64,000 nucleotides of DNA from Arthrobacter globiformis. GTDB taxonomy: Bacteria > Actinomycetota > Actinomycetes > Actinomycetales > Micrococcaceae. The notes beneath the pieces were generated by a model. It ran no database searches. It worked only from the letters and a program-made list of their open reading frames with translations, and was not told the origin of the DNA. This document shows positions 9,011-17,125 of this stretch, one piece after another. Made by a program: the position numbers and the translations under genes. Numbering within the stretch: the first letter of the stretch is position 1; each line of letters begins with the position of its first letter. The stretch covers positions 3,596,001 through 3,660,000 of the forward strand of contig NZ_JAUSZX010000001.1 of NCBI RefSeq assembly GCF_030818015.1, written 5' to 3'.

Positions 9011-10525
9011 GTGTCACATCATCGTCTGTCGCCCAGCGTCCACGAGCAGACCAACGCGCTCGCGGACGCCCTGAGCGCGCTGCGGACGGAGCTGGAGCTT
9101 CCGGGGGGGTTCCCTGAGGATGTGCTCAAGGAGGCCGAAGCCGCCGTCGCGGACCGGCAGTTTCCGGACCTGGACCTGACCGGGGTGAACTTCCTGACCA
9201 TCGATCCGCCGTCGTCCACCGACCTTGACCAGGCGCTGTTCATCGAACGCCGCGGCGAGGGCTACCGGATCCTCTACGCCATTGCCGACGTCCCGTCCTT
9301 CGTGCAGCCAGGTGGCGCGCTCGACGCCGAAACCCGCCGCCGCGGGCAGACCTTCTACGCCCCCGACGGCCGGATTCCGCTGCATCCGGAGGTCATCAGC
9401 GAGAACGCCGGCAGCCTGCTGGCCGGGCAGCTGTGCTCCGCCTTCGTCTGGGAGTTCGAGCTCGACGCCGCCGCCGAGGTGGTGTCCGTGGTGGTGCGCC
9501 GGGCGATGGTGCGCAGCCGCGCCAAGCTCAACTACAAGGGGGTCCAGGCGGACCTGGACGCCGGCACAGCACCTCCCGTTCTGCAGCTTCTGCGCGAGGT
9601 GGGGCGCAAGCGCGTGGATCTGGAGCGCGCCCGCGGCGGGGCCAGCCTGAACATGCCGGAGCAGGAGATCGTCCAGCTTCCCGACGGCGGCTACCGGATC
9701 GTGGCGGTGCCGCAACTTCCGGTGGAGGACTGGAACGCGCAGATTTCGCTGATGACCGGAATGGCCGCCGCGTCGCTGATGCTCGACGGCAAAGTGGGGA
9801 TCCTGCGCACCATGCCTGCCCCCGATGAACGCTCACTCAGCCACTTCAAGCGGCAGACCGCCGCACTGGGCAAACCCTGGGACGGGCAGGAAAGCTACGG
9901 CGAGTACCTGCGCACCCTCGACCCCACGGACCACCAGCAGCTGGCTATCCTCCATTCGGCCGGCATGCTCTTCCGCGGGGCCGGGTACACGCACTTCGAC
10001 GGAACGGTCCCGGAGGACGCGGTTCAGTCAGCCATCGGCACCGCGTATGCCCACACCACCGCCCCGCTTCGCCGCCTCGTGGACCGGTTCGTCCTGGTCA
10101 TCTGCGAAGCATTGAGCAACAACCGGCCGGTACCAGACTGGGCCCGACAGGCGCTCCCTTCCCTGCCCGAAATCATGGCGTACTCCGACCAGCTGGCGGC
10201 AAGGATGGAACGGCTGGCCCTGGACACCGTGGAAGCCGCGCTGCTGATCAACCACATCGGGCAGGAGTTCGATGCCGTGGTGATCTCCGGGTCAAAGCCG
10301 GCCAAAAACGGCAACGGGAACGGCGCAGGCAACGGAAACGGGAACGGCAAGGGACCGAACGGCAAGGGGACCAACGGATCGGGCCCCTCCGGCGTGGTCC
10401 AGATCGCCGAACCGGCCGTGACGGCCAGGTGCGAGGGCGAAATGGAGCCCGGCACCAGGGTCCGCGTCCGCCTCATCTCCTCGGACATCACCACGAGGGA
10501 GATCCGCCTCGGGCTCGTCGACTGA
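9011..10525 (+). CDS. RNB-domain (RNase II/R type) ribonuclease
   Basis: 504 residues from GTG 9011. The RNB catalytic domain carries the Asp-rich active-site region IDPPSSTDLDQALFIE (about residues 60-75), YAIADVPSFV, and the RNase II-like AYAHTTAPLRRLVDRF with downstream ALLINHIGQEFDAVVI. It hydrolyses RNA 3' to 5'. It is shorter than RNase R and lacks a clear N-terminal cold-shock domain. A low-complexity Asn/Gly/Lys linker (about residues 430-465) precedes a short C-terminal beta segment that may be a remnant S1/OB fold (GTRVRVRLISSDITTREIRLG). It is predicted to be leaderless (see the promoter at 8998-9003). This compact RNB type is common in Actinobacteria. Confidence 0.88.
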   Translation: MSHHRLSPSVHEQTNALADALSALRTELELPGGFPEDVLKEAEAAVADRQFPDLDLTGVNFLTIDPPSSTDLDQALFIERRGEGYRILYAIADVPSFVQPGGALDAETRRRGQTFYAPDGRIPLHPEVISENAGSLLAGQLCSAFVWEFELDAAAEVVSVVVRRAMVRSRAKLNYKGVQADLDAGTAPPVLQLLREVGRKRVDLERARGGASLNMPEQEIVQLPDGGYRIVAVPQLPVEDWNAQISLMTGMAAASLMLDGKVGILRTMPAPDERSLSHFKRQTAALGKPWDGQESYGEYLRTLDPTDHQQLAILHSAGMLFRGAGYTHFDGTVPEDAVQSAIGTAYAHTTAPLRRLVDRFVLVICEALSNNRPVPDWARQALPSLPEIMAYSDQLAARMERLALDTVEAALLINHIGQEFDAVVISGSKPAKNGNGNGAGNGNGNGKGPNGKGTNGSGPSGVVQIAEPAVTARCEGEMEPGTRVRVRLISSDITTREIRLGLVD

Positions 10526-10589
10526 TCCGCTGTTGCGCCACCACGGGTCCCTGCGGCGGCGCGAGTCAAGGAAAACACGGGTTTGCCAG

Positions 10590-10826
10590 TAGACTGGGTG
10601 GGTAGTAATGGATGCCCGGTCGTTGATTTCCTTGATTTGAATTCAACAAGCCCGCCCCTACGCGATCTTGAGTCACACCCGCCGGTCCCCAGTGCCGGCA
10701 ATTAGATAGCCCGCGATCGGCTTCCACTGGAATTGCTTGCGCGCCTGAGCGTGCTCCGGAACGGCCCCCGTGCCCGCCCCGTTGAGCAGGCGGCGCCAAT
10801 GCCTAAATGAATAAGGAAACTCCCCT
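10590..10826 (+). promoter_or_regulatory. Promoter and long 5' leader of the DEAD-box helicase gene
   Basis: The gene-free stretch 10526-10826 holds a TAGACT -10 box at 10590-10595. With a start near 10602, it gives a leader of about 225 bases before GTG 10827. A tiny frame starts at ATG 10608 (MDARSLISLI then stop). AGGAAACTCC provides the ribosome-binding site. An alternative promoter reading is TTGCCA-17-TAATGG. A long leader before an RNA helicase suggests cold or autogenous control; this is inference. Confidence 0.45.
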
Positions 10827-12500
10827 GTGAGTGAATTGCATACCCACCAGCTTCTCTCCGACGACACCGGCACCGAGACCATCGAGCCGGAAGAGACCAT
10901 CATCTCGGACGAGAAGCCGCACGAAATAGCCGAAAAGTCCTTCGCCGACTACAACGTACGCGCCGACATCGTCGAGTCCCTCGCCGACGCCGGCATCACG
11001 CACCCCTTCCCCATCCAGGCCATGACCCTGCCCGTGGCGCTGTCCGGTCACGACATCATCGGCCAGGCCAAGACCGGCACCGGCAAGACCCTTGGCTTCG
11101 GCATTCCCGCCCTGCAGCGGGTGGTGGGCCAGGATGACCCGGGCTTCGGCAAACTGCCTGCCCCCGGGGCACCGCAGGCGATGGTGATTGTCCCGACCCG
11201 CGAACTGGCCGTCCAGGTGGCCAACGACCTGCAGACCGCATCCCGCAAGCGCAACGCCCGCATCGCCACCATCTACGGCGGCCGCGCGTATGAGCCACAG
11301 ATCGAGGCTCTGCAGAAGGGCGTGGAAGTCGTTGTCGGCACTCCCGGCCGCCTCATCGACCTCTACAAGCAGAAGCACCTCGTGCTGAAGAACGTGAAGA
11401 TCGTGGTCCTCGATGAAGCCGACGAGATGCTGGACCTCGGCTTCCTGCCCGACGTCGAGACCCTGATCGCGGGCACGCCAGCCGTCCGCCAGACCCTCCT
11501 GTTCTCCGCCACCATGCCCGGGCCCGTTATCGCCATGGCCCGCCGGTACATGACGCAGCCCACCCACATTCGCGCCGCCGATCCGGATGACGAAGGCCTC
11601 ACCAAGCGTGACATCCGCCAGCTCATCTACCGTGCGCACAGCATGGACAAGACCGAGGTAGTTGCCCGCATCCTGCAGGCCCGCGGCCGCGGCCGCACCA
11701 TCATCTTCACCAAGACCAAGCGCACGGCCGCCAAGGTTGCCGAGGAACTCGTCGACCGCGGCTTTGCCGCCGCCGCCATCCACGGCGACCTGGGCCAGGG
11801 CGCCCGCGAGCAGGCCCTCCGCGCCTTCCGCAACAACAAGGTGGACGTCCTTGTCGCCACCGACGTTGCCGCCCGCGGCATCGACGTCGACGATGTCACG
11901 CACGTCATCAACTACCAGTGCGTTGAGGACGAGAAGATCTACCTGCACCGCGTGGGCCGCACCGGCCGCGCGGGCAACAAGGGCACCGCCGTGACGTTCG
12001 TGGACTGGGACGACATGCCGCGTTGGAGCCTCATCAACAAAGCGCTGGGCCTGAGCGTTCCGGAGCCGATCGAAACGTACTCCTCGTCACCGCACCTGTA
12101 CGAGGACCTGGACATCCCCGAAGGCACCAAGGGCCGGCTGCCGCGCAGCAAGCGGACCCTCGCCGGCGTCGACGCCGAAGTCCTCGAGGACCTGGGCGAG
12201 ACCGGCAAGAAGAACACCCGTTCGGGCGGCCGCGATGCTGGCCGCTCCGCCAGCAGGGAAGGCAGCCGCCGCGGTGGTGACGCGGGCAAGCGTTCGGGCG
12301 AGCGCCGCCGTCGTTCTTCAGACTCCGGCGCGGATGCCGGCACCGGCCCCACTGCAACTGCAACTGCAACTGTTGAAGACGAGCAGCCGGCGCGCCCGCG
12401 CCGCAACCGCACCCGCACGCGCCGCCGCAACGGCGAAGTGGTCTCCGGCAGCGAATCCGCAGCAACCGGCTCGCAGCCGGGCGGCACCGAGGTCCCATAG
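10827..12500 (+). CDS. deaD: DEAD-box ATP-dependent RNA helicase
   Basis: 557 residues from GTG 10827. All helicase motifs are readable in order: Q motif (HPFPIQAMTLP), I AKTGTGKT, Ia PTRELAVQV, Ib GTPGRLIDL, II DEAD, III SAT, IV IIFTKTKRTA, V ATDVAARGIDV and VI HRVGRTGRAG. The C-terminal tail (about 440-557) is Arg/Gly/Ser-rich with an alternating Thr-Ala stretch, typical of RNA-binding extensions. It unwinds structured RNA, probably in ribosome assembly or cold adaptation. Only five bases separate its stop from the methyltransferase start, so the two are likely co-transcribed. A long leader suggests post-transcriptional control. Confidence 0.93.
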   Translation: MSELHTHQLLSDDTGTETIEPEETIISDEKPHEIAEKSFADYNVRADIVESLADAGITHPFPIQAMTLPVALSGHDIIGQAKTGTGKTLGFGIPALQRVVGQDDPGFGKLPAPGAPQAMVIVPTRELAVQVANDLQTASRKRNARIATIYGGRAYEPQIEALQKGVEVVVGTPGRLIDLYKQKHLVLKNVKIVVLDEADEMLDLGFLPDVETLIAGTPAVRQTLLFSATMPGPVIAMARRYMTQPTHIRAADPDDEGLTKRDIRQLIYRAHSMDKTEVVARILQARGRGRTIIFTKTKRTAAKVAEELVDRGFAAAAIHGDLGQGAREQALRAFRNNKVDVLVATDVAARGIDVDDVTHVINYQCVEDEKIYLHRVGRTGRAGNKGTAVTFVDWDDMPRWSLINKALGLSVPEPIETYSSSPHLYEDLDIPEGTKGRLPRSKRTLAGVDAEVLEDLGETGKKNTRSGGRDAGRSASREGSRRGGDAGKRSGERRRRSSDSGADAGTGPTATATATVEDEQPARPRRNRTRTRRRNGEVVSGSESAATGSQPGGTEVP

Positions 12501-12505
12501 CCTCA

Positions 12506-13378
12506 ATGACTGAAACTGTCTGGGCGCCGGACGGCAGCAACCTGGTGGTGCACGCGGATAACGCGGACTTCCTCCCCACGCTGCCGGACGGCGCCTTCAC
12601 GCTCATTTACGTGGACCCGCCCTTCAACACCGGCCGGGCCCAGCAGCGCCAGGAAACAAGGATGGTGCTGAACGCCGACGGCGACGGGGACCGGGTGGGC
12701 TTCAAGGGCCGCTCCTACGACACGATTAAGGGCGCCCTGCACCGGTATGACGACGCCTTCAGCGACTACTGGTCCTTCCTCGAACCGCGCCTGGTGGAGG
12801 CCTGGCGGCTCCTGGCCGACGACGGTACCCTGTACCTGCACCTTGACTACCGCGAGGTGCACTACGCCAAGGTCATGTTGGACGCCATCTTTGGCCGGGA
12901 ATGCTTCCTCAACGAGATCATCTGGGCCTACGACTATGGCGCGCGCGCCAAAAACCGCTGGCCCACCAAACACGACAACATCCTCGTCTACGTCAAAAAC
13001 CCGGCCAAGTACCACTTCAACAGCGCCGAGGTGGACCGGGAGCCCTACATGGCCCCGGGGCTTGTGACTCCGGCCAAACGTGAGCTGGGCAAGCTCCCCA
13101 CCGACGTCTGGTGGCACACCATCGTCTCCCCCACGGGCAAGGAAAAGACCGGCTACCCCACGCAGAAACCCGAGGGCCTGGTGCGCCGCGTGGTGGCTGC
13201 GTCGAGCCGTCCGGGTGACTGGTGCCTCGATTTCTTCGCCGGTTCCGGCACGCTCGGCGCCGTGGCGGCCAAGATGGGGCGCAGGTTCGTCTGCGTGGAC
13301 CAGAACCAGCCGGCCATCGACGTCATGGCCAAGCGGCTCGGAGCGCATGCCGAAATCGCGTCCTGCCCGCCCGCGTAG
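12506..13378 (+). CDS. Solitary DNA methyltransferase (adenine-N6/cytosine-N4 type)
   Basis: 290 residues. The amino-methyltransferase motif IV DPPFNTG lies near residue 38, and the S-adenosylmethionine motif I FAGSGT lies near residue 247 (DWCLDFFAGSGTLGAVAAKMG). This order (IV, target-recognition region, X, I) is that of the beta class. YPTQKPEGLVRRVV before motif I matches motif X. It methylates adenine or cytosine in DNA. No restriction endonuclease gene lies nearby, so it appears to be an orphan enzyme. It begins five bases after the helicase stop, which suggests translational coupling. The DPPF variant does not by itself decide m6A versus m4C. Confidence 0.88.
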   Translation: MTETVWAPDGSNLVVHADNADFLPTLPDGAFTLIYVDPPFNTGRAQQRQETRMVLNADGDGDRVGFKGRSYDTIKGALHRYDDAFSDYWSFLEPRLVEAWRLLADDGTLYLHLDYREVHYAKVMLDAIFGRECFLNEIIWAYDYGARAKNRWPTKHDNILVYVKNPAKYHFNSAEVDREPYMAPGLVTPAKRELGKLPTDVWWHTIVSPTGKEKTGYPTQKPEGLVRRVVAASSRPGDWCLDFFAGSGTLGAVAAKMGRRFVCVDQNQPAIDVMAKRLGAHAEIASCPPA

Positions 13379-13387
13379 GCATCCGAT

Positions 13388-14233
13388 CTATCGCACGACG
13401 GCGGTGCCCGTGCCCAGCTCCTCGATCCGCTCGAACACGTCCGGCGCGGTCAGGTTCTCGCCCAGCCGGTTCGGCTTGCCCAGGCCGTGATAGTCCGAGG
13501 ATCCGGTCACCAGGAGCCCGTGCTGGGCGGCCAGCTTCCGCAGGAATTCCCGGCCCTCTTCCGGATTGTCCCGGTGGTTGACCTCCAGCCCGGCCAGGCC
13601 CGCGTCGATCATGTTGTGGTATGTGCTTTCACCCACGATGCGACCCCGCGCGGAGGCGACGGGGTGGGCAAAGACAGGTACGCCGCCCGCGGCGCGGACC
13701 AGTTCGACGGCGAGGGCCGGCTCCGGCGCGTAGTGCTGGACGAAGTAGCGGGAGTGGGAGGTGAGGATCGAGGTGAAGGCCTCGGAACGGTCCGCCACCA
13801 CTCCCGCCGCCACCAGGGCGTCGGCGATGTGCGGCCGTCCCAGCGTGGCCCCCGGCGCGACATGATGGATCACATCGTCCCAGCTCAGGGGGTAATCCTC
13901 GGCCAGCAGCGTGACCATGCGTTCGGCGCGGGTGAGTCGGGCTTCCCTGGCCTTCGAGATTTCTTCGAGCAGACCCGGGTGCGTGGGGTCATGCAGGTAG
14001 CTCAGGAGGTGGACGCTGATCCCGTGCTCCGTCCGGCAGGAAATCTCCATGCCGGGCACCACTGCCACTCCATTGTCGATCGCCGCCCGGGACGCTTCCT
14101 CCCAGCCGTCCGTGGAGTCATGGTCCGTCAGCGCGATGACGTTCAGCCCTGCCGCCGCCGCGGCTGCCATGACCTCAGCCGGAGTTTCCGTGCCGTCGGA
14201 AACATTCGAGTGGGCGTGCAGATCTATCCTCAC
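13388..14233 (-). CDS. PHP-domain phosphoesterase
   Basis: 281 residues from GTG 14233. The polymerase-and-histidinol-phosphatase fold is shown by DLHAHSNVSDGTETP at the N-terminus, ALTDHDSTDGW, MEISCRTEHG, FAHPVAS and the C-terminal SSDYHGLGK. These His/Asp/Glu residues form a metal cluster. Relatives hydrolyse 3',5'-nucleoside bisphosphates such as pAp (RNase AM type) or trim RNA 5' ends. It converges with the methyltransferase, with about 9 bases between the stops. TAGGCT at 14240-14245 ends 7 bases before the GTG, so a leaderless mRNA is predicted. Confidence 0.9.
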   Translation of the reverse strand: MRIDLHAHSNVSDGTETPAEVMAAAAAAGLNVIALTDHDSTDGWEEASRAAIDNGVAVVPGMEISCRTEHGISVHLLSYLHDPTHPGLLEEISKAREARLTRAERMVTLLAEDYPLSWDDVIHHVAPGATLGRPHIADALVAAGVVADRSEAFTSILTSHSRYFVQHYAPEPALAVELVRAAGGVPVFAHPVASARGRIVGESTYHNMIDAGLAGLEVNHRDNPEEGREFLRKLAAQHGLLVTGSSDYHGLGKPNRLGENLTAPDVFERIEELGTGTAVVR

Positions 14234-14239
14234 CAGCCC

Positions 14240-14245
14240 AGCCTA
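14240..14245 (-). promoter_or_regulatory. -10 box for the PHP gene
   Basis: TAGGCT on the minus strand ends 7 bases upstream of the GTG start, with no Shine-Dalgarno between; the transcript should begin at or next to the start codon. Confidence 0.45.
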
Positions 14246-14338
14246 GTAGATGGCGCGCCCATGTGGCCGGGATGGGCATGATTCTCCCTCCCGCGCCGGT
14301 GTTGGCCTAAGCCGCTCGGCTGGTGAGACGATGGGACG

Positions 14339-15928
14339 GTGAACTCTGCAGACAACACCCACAACGGTGAAAACACAGCTTCCCAGCCCCTGGAAGAGCG
14401 CGTCAACAACCGCTCCCAGCGGCCCAGTTCCGCGGCTTTCAAGGCCTTCATGGCCAGCAACTGGGCGCCCGCGCCGCAGGTGACCCCTGAACGGGACGCC
14501 GTCGCCAGCCACGCCGCGAAGAGGCGGCGGGCCATCTCCGACCAGTTCAAGGGTGAACGCCTGGTGCTTCCGGCCGGGCCCCTGAAGGTCCGGTCCAACG
14601 ACTGCGACTACCGCTTCCGGCCGCACTCCGGCTTCGCCCACCTCACCGGCCTCGGGCTGGACCATGAGCCCGACGCCGTGCTCATCTTCGAACCTGTTGA
14701 GGAGGGAAAGGGCGACGACGGCGGCAGCCACCGCGCCACGCTCTACTTCCGGCCGCTGGCCGGACGGGACACCGAACAGTTCTACGCCGACGCGCGGTCG
14801 GGAGAGTTCTGGATCGGGGCTCGGCCGACGCTGGCCGAGTTTGAGGCCCGGCTCGGAATCCCTACGGCCCACATCGACGAACTCGAGGTGGCCGTCACCA
14901 AGAACGTCGGCGCCCCCGAGATCGGCGGCGTCTCCATCCGCCTGGTGCGCAAGGTGGACGAAAACATCGACGCGCTCGTGGACACCGCCCGCTACAACAC
15001 CGCCAAGGACCCGGACAACCTGGACCTTGGCGTGCTGGACGCCCTCGACGAGAAGCTCTCCGAAGCACTCTCCGAGCTGCGCCTGACCAAGGACGAGTGG
15101 GAAATCGAGCAGATGCAGATCGCAGTGGCCGCAACGGTGGAGGGCTTCGCCGAAGTGGTCAAGGCGCTGCCCCGCGCCCTGACACACTTCCGCGGTGAGC
15201 GCGTAGTGGAAGGCGCCTTCTTCGCCCGTGCCCGGGAGGAAGGCAACGAACTTGGCTACGACACCATTGCCGCCGCCGGCAACAACGCCACCGTGCTCCA
15301 CTGGACCCGCAACACCGGCAAGGTCAACGCCGGGGAACTCCTCCTGCTGGACGCCGGCGTTGAGGCGGATTCGCTCTACACCGCGGACATCACCCGCACG
15401 CTCCCGGCCAACGGCAAGTTCTCGGACGTGCAGCGCAAGATCTACGAAGCCGTCCTCGACGCAGCCGACGCCGGCTTCGCGGCCGCCCAGATCGGCGTGA
15501 AGTTCCGCGACATCCACACGGCCGCAACCACTGTCCTCGCGGAGCGCCTTGCCGAATGGGGCCTGCTCCCGGTCCCCGTCGAGGAAGCCCTCGGCGAGGA
15601 CGGCCAGCAGCACCGGCGCTGGATGCCGCACGGCACCAGCCACCACCTCGGCCTCGACGTCCACGACTGCGCCCAGGCCAAGCGGGAACTTTACCTGGAC
15701 GGCGTGCTGCGCGAGGGAATGGTCTTCACCATCGAACCGGGCCTGTACTTCAAGCAGGAAGACCTCGCCATTCCCGAGGAGTACCGAGGCATCGGCGTGC
15801 GCATCGAGGACGACATCCTGATGACAGCCGAGGGCCCCGTGAACCTCAGCGCGGCACTGCCCCGCACCGCGGACGACGTCGAGGCCTGGATGGCCGGCAT
15901 CTACCAGGAGATCGACGCCAAGGGTTAA
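14339..15928 (+). CDS. pepP: Xaa-Pro aminopeptidase (aminopeptidase P family, M24B)
   Basis: 529 residues from GTG 14339; a GACGAT box ends 7 bases upstream. The N-terminal creatinase/aminopeptidase-P-type domain (about 60-230) includes SNDCDYRFRPHSGFAHLTGL. The pita-bread catalytic domain has the dimetal ligands in LLLDAGVEADSLYTADITRT (two Asp), GTSHHLGLDVHD (His), FTIEPGLYF (Glu) and IGVRIEDDIL (Glu). It removes N-terminal residues ahead of proline in cytoplasmic peptides. It is longer than E. coli PepP (about 440) because of an N-terminal extension and small insertions. It ends next to a strong hairpin shared with the convergent stress-protein gene. Confidence 0.92.
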   Translation: MNSADNTHNGENTASQPLEERVNNRSQRPSSAAFKAFMASNWAPAPQVTPERDAVASHAAKRRRAISDQFKGERLVLPAGPLKVRSNDCDYRFRPHSGFAHLTGLGLDHEPDAVLIFEPVEEGKGDDGGSHRATLYFRPLAGRDTEQFYADARSGEFWIGARPTLAEFEARLGIPTAHIDELEVAVTKNVGAPEIGGVSIRLVRKVDENIDALVDTARYNTAKDPDNLDLGVLDALDEKLSEALSELRLTKDEWEIEQMQIAVAATVEGFAEVVKALPRALTHFRGERVVEGAFFARAREEGNELGYDTIAAAGNNATVLHWTRNTGKVNAGELLLLDAGVEADSLYTADITRTLPANGKFSDVQRKIYEAVLDAADAGFAAAQIGVKFRDIHTAATTVLAERLAEWGLLPVPVEEALGEDGQQHRRWMPHGTSHHLGLDVHDCAQAKRELYLDGVLREGMVFTIEPGLYFKQEDLAIPEEYRGIGVRIEDDILMTAEGPVNLSAALPRTADDVEAWMAGIYQEIDAKG

Positions 15929-15941
15929 GCGTTGGGTTGCA

Positions 15942-15962
15942 GGGCGTCCGTGGCGGACGCCC
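15942..15962. terminator. Hairpin just after pepP
   Basis: GGGCGTCCG-TGG-CGGACGCCC is a perfect 9-bp stem that begins 14 bases after the pepP stop. It has no U-tract. A second, stronger hairpin follows at 16011. Confidence 0.5.
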
Positions 15963-15972
15963 TGGAACCCTG

Positions 15973-16006
15973 CAGACCCAGGAACACAGCAGACCCAGGA
16001 ACACAG
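15973..16006. repeat. Exact 17-bp tandem duplication
   Basis: CAGACCCAGGAACACAG occurs twice without a gap (15973-15989, 15990-16006) between the two hairpins downstream of pepP. Confidence 0.9.
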
Positions 16007-16010
16007 CAGA

Positions 16011-16047
16011 AAGGGACGGCCACCGGGTGATCCGGTGGCCGTCCCTT
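16011..16047. terminator. Bidirectional terminator, pepP / stress-protein gene
   Basis: A perfect 16-bp inverted repeat (AAGGGACGGCCACCGG with its complement) around the loop GTGAT, with CCCTT/ATT on one side and AAGGG on the other, sits between convergent genes. Confidence 0.8.
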
Positions 16048-16061
16048 ATTGCTGTCTCCCG

Positions 16062-17048
16062 CTACTGCTGCTGTCCGTCACGCCCCTGGTCAGCCTGGTT
16101 CGGATCCACCCGTACGCCATACTGCGGCCGGCCGTCCGGCAGGTCAGGGTAACGGACGGACGCCGGGCGCTGGCCCGCTGCCGGCGTGCCTTCCGTGCCC
16201 TGCCCCTGCTGGTTAGCGCCGTACTGCTGGCCCTGCTGATTGGCGCCGGCCTGCTGGCCGGAACCGTGTGGCTGCTCTGCGCCGTACGGCTGGCCCTGCT
16301 GGTCTGTGCCGTACTGCTGGCCCTGCGGCTGCCCGCCCTCGGCGTGCTGCCCTGCACCGTACTGCTCGCTGGCGTCCTGGCTGCGCTGGCCGTAGGGGTC
16401 GTTCCAGCCCGCCGGCCGCTGCGGCGCCTGGCTCTGGGACGGGCCCTGCGGCGGTCCCTGGTGCCGGCCCTGCTGCTGGTAGGGCTGGTTCTGGTAGTCG
16501 TGCTGGGCGGACGACGCCGGGCGCGCACCAGGGGTGGCGTCGGACGGCGTCATCGGCAGCTGCTGGAGCAGCCGCCGCGCCTCGTGGGCCGCCTCGAGCG
16601 CCACGATGACGTCGTAACTGGTGGCAACCACCTGGCTGGTGGACGTGAAGTCACGCTTGCCGCGCTGCATGGCGTAGGTGACGATCCCGAACAGCATGAA
16701 GAACGCCGCGCCCATCAGCACCGAGCTGATGATGGAGAACGTCCCGCCGGCGGGCGTGAAGAAGGACAGCATGACGCCGACGAACAGGCCGAACCACATG
16801 CCGCTCAGGGCACCGGAGAGCGCCACCCGCGGGTAGCTGAGGCGCCCCGTCACCCGCTCCACCATCTTGAGGTCGTTCCCCACGATGGACACGAGGTGCA
16901 CCGGGAACTGCTGGTCGGCAAGGTAGTCAACGGCCTTCTGGGCGTCCAGGTAGGAGGTATACGAGCCGACGGTATCCCCGGTGGGGACAGTCTTCGATTC
17001 GTCCGAGCCGTTGGGCGCAGCCTTCGGAGCACCAAAAATGTTAGCCAT
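16062..17048 (-). CDS. Membrane protein, general-stress-protein (YflT-like) domain with Gln-rich tail
   Basis: 328 residues from ATG 17048 (MANIFGAPK); an ATG at 17066 would add six residues, but neither start has a convincing ribosome-binding site. An N-terminal domain with GSYTSYLDAQKAVDYLADQQF and VSIVGNDLKMVERVTGRLSY resembles the general stress protein 17M/YflT fold. Two membrane segments follow (about residues 80-100 and 107-125, separated by FFTPAGGTFS). The last 170 residues are low complexity, rich in Gln, Gly, Pro and Tyr with repeated QQGQxYGA-like units. Its function is unknown. A stress protein beside an MgtE-N/CBS protein, DUF1003, Mrp and SigE matches a syntenic actinobacterial neighbourhood. 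Confidence 0.75.
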   Translation of the reverse strand: MANIFGAPKAAPNGSDESKTVPTGDTVGSYTSYLDAQKAVDYLADQQFPVHLVSIVGNDLKMVERVTGRLSYPRVALSGALSGMWFGLFVGVMLSFFTPAGGTFSIISSVLMGAAFFMLFGIVTYAMQRGKRDFTSTSQVVATSYDVIVALEAAHEARRLLQQLPMTPSDATPGARPASSAQHDYQNQPYQQQGRHQGPPQGPSQSQAPQRPAGWNDPYGQRSQDASEQYGAGQHAEGGQPQGQQYGTDQQGQPYGAEQPHGSGQQAGANQQGQQYGANQQGQGTEGTPAAGQRPASVRYPDLPDGRPQYGVRVDPNQADQGRDGQQQ

Positions 17049-17113
17049 ACCCCCATTCTTGCCCATAAGGATGGGTGAAAGCTGAAAATTCAGCTAAAAG
17101 AGAGCAGACTCGG

Positions 17114-17119
17114 TAGCCT
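17114..17119 (+). promoter_or_regulatory. -10 box for the MgtE-N/CBS gene
   Basis: TAGCCT ends 7 bases before GTG 17126 with no ribosome-binding site between; leaderless initiation is predicted. Confidence 0.45.
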
Positions 17120-17125
17120 GTAGAG

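Noticed and set aside
12351..12372. CAACTG repeats as a regulatory or mobile element
   Set aside because: They encode a Thr-Ala run in the disordered helicase tail, which explains them.
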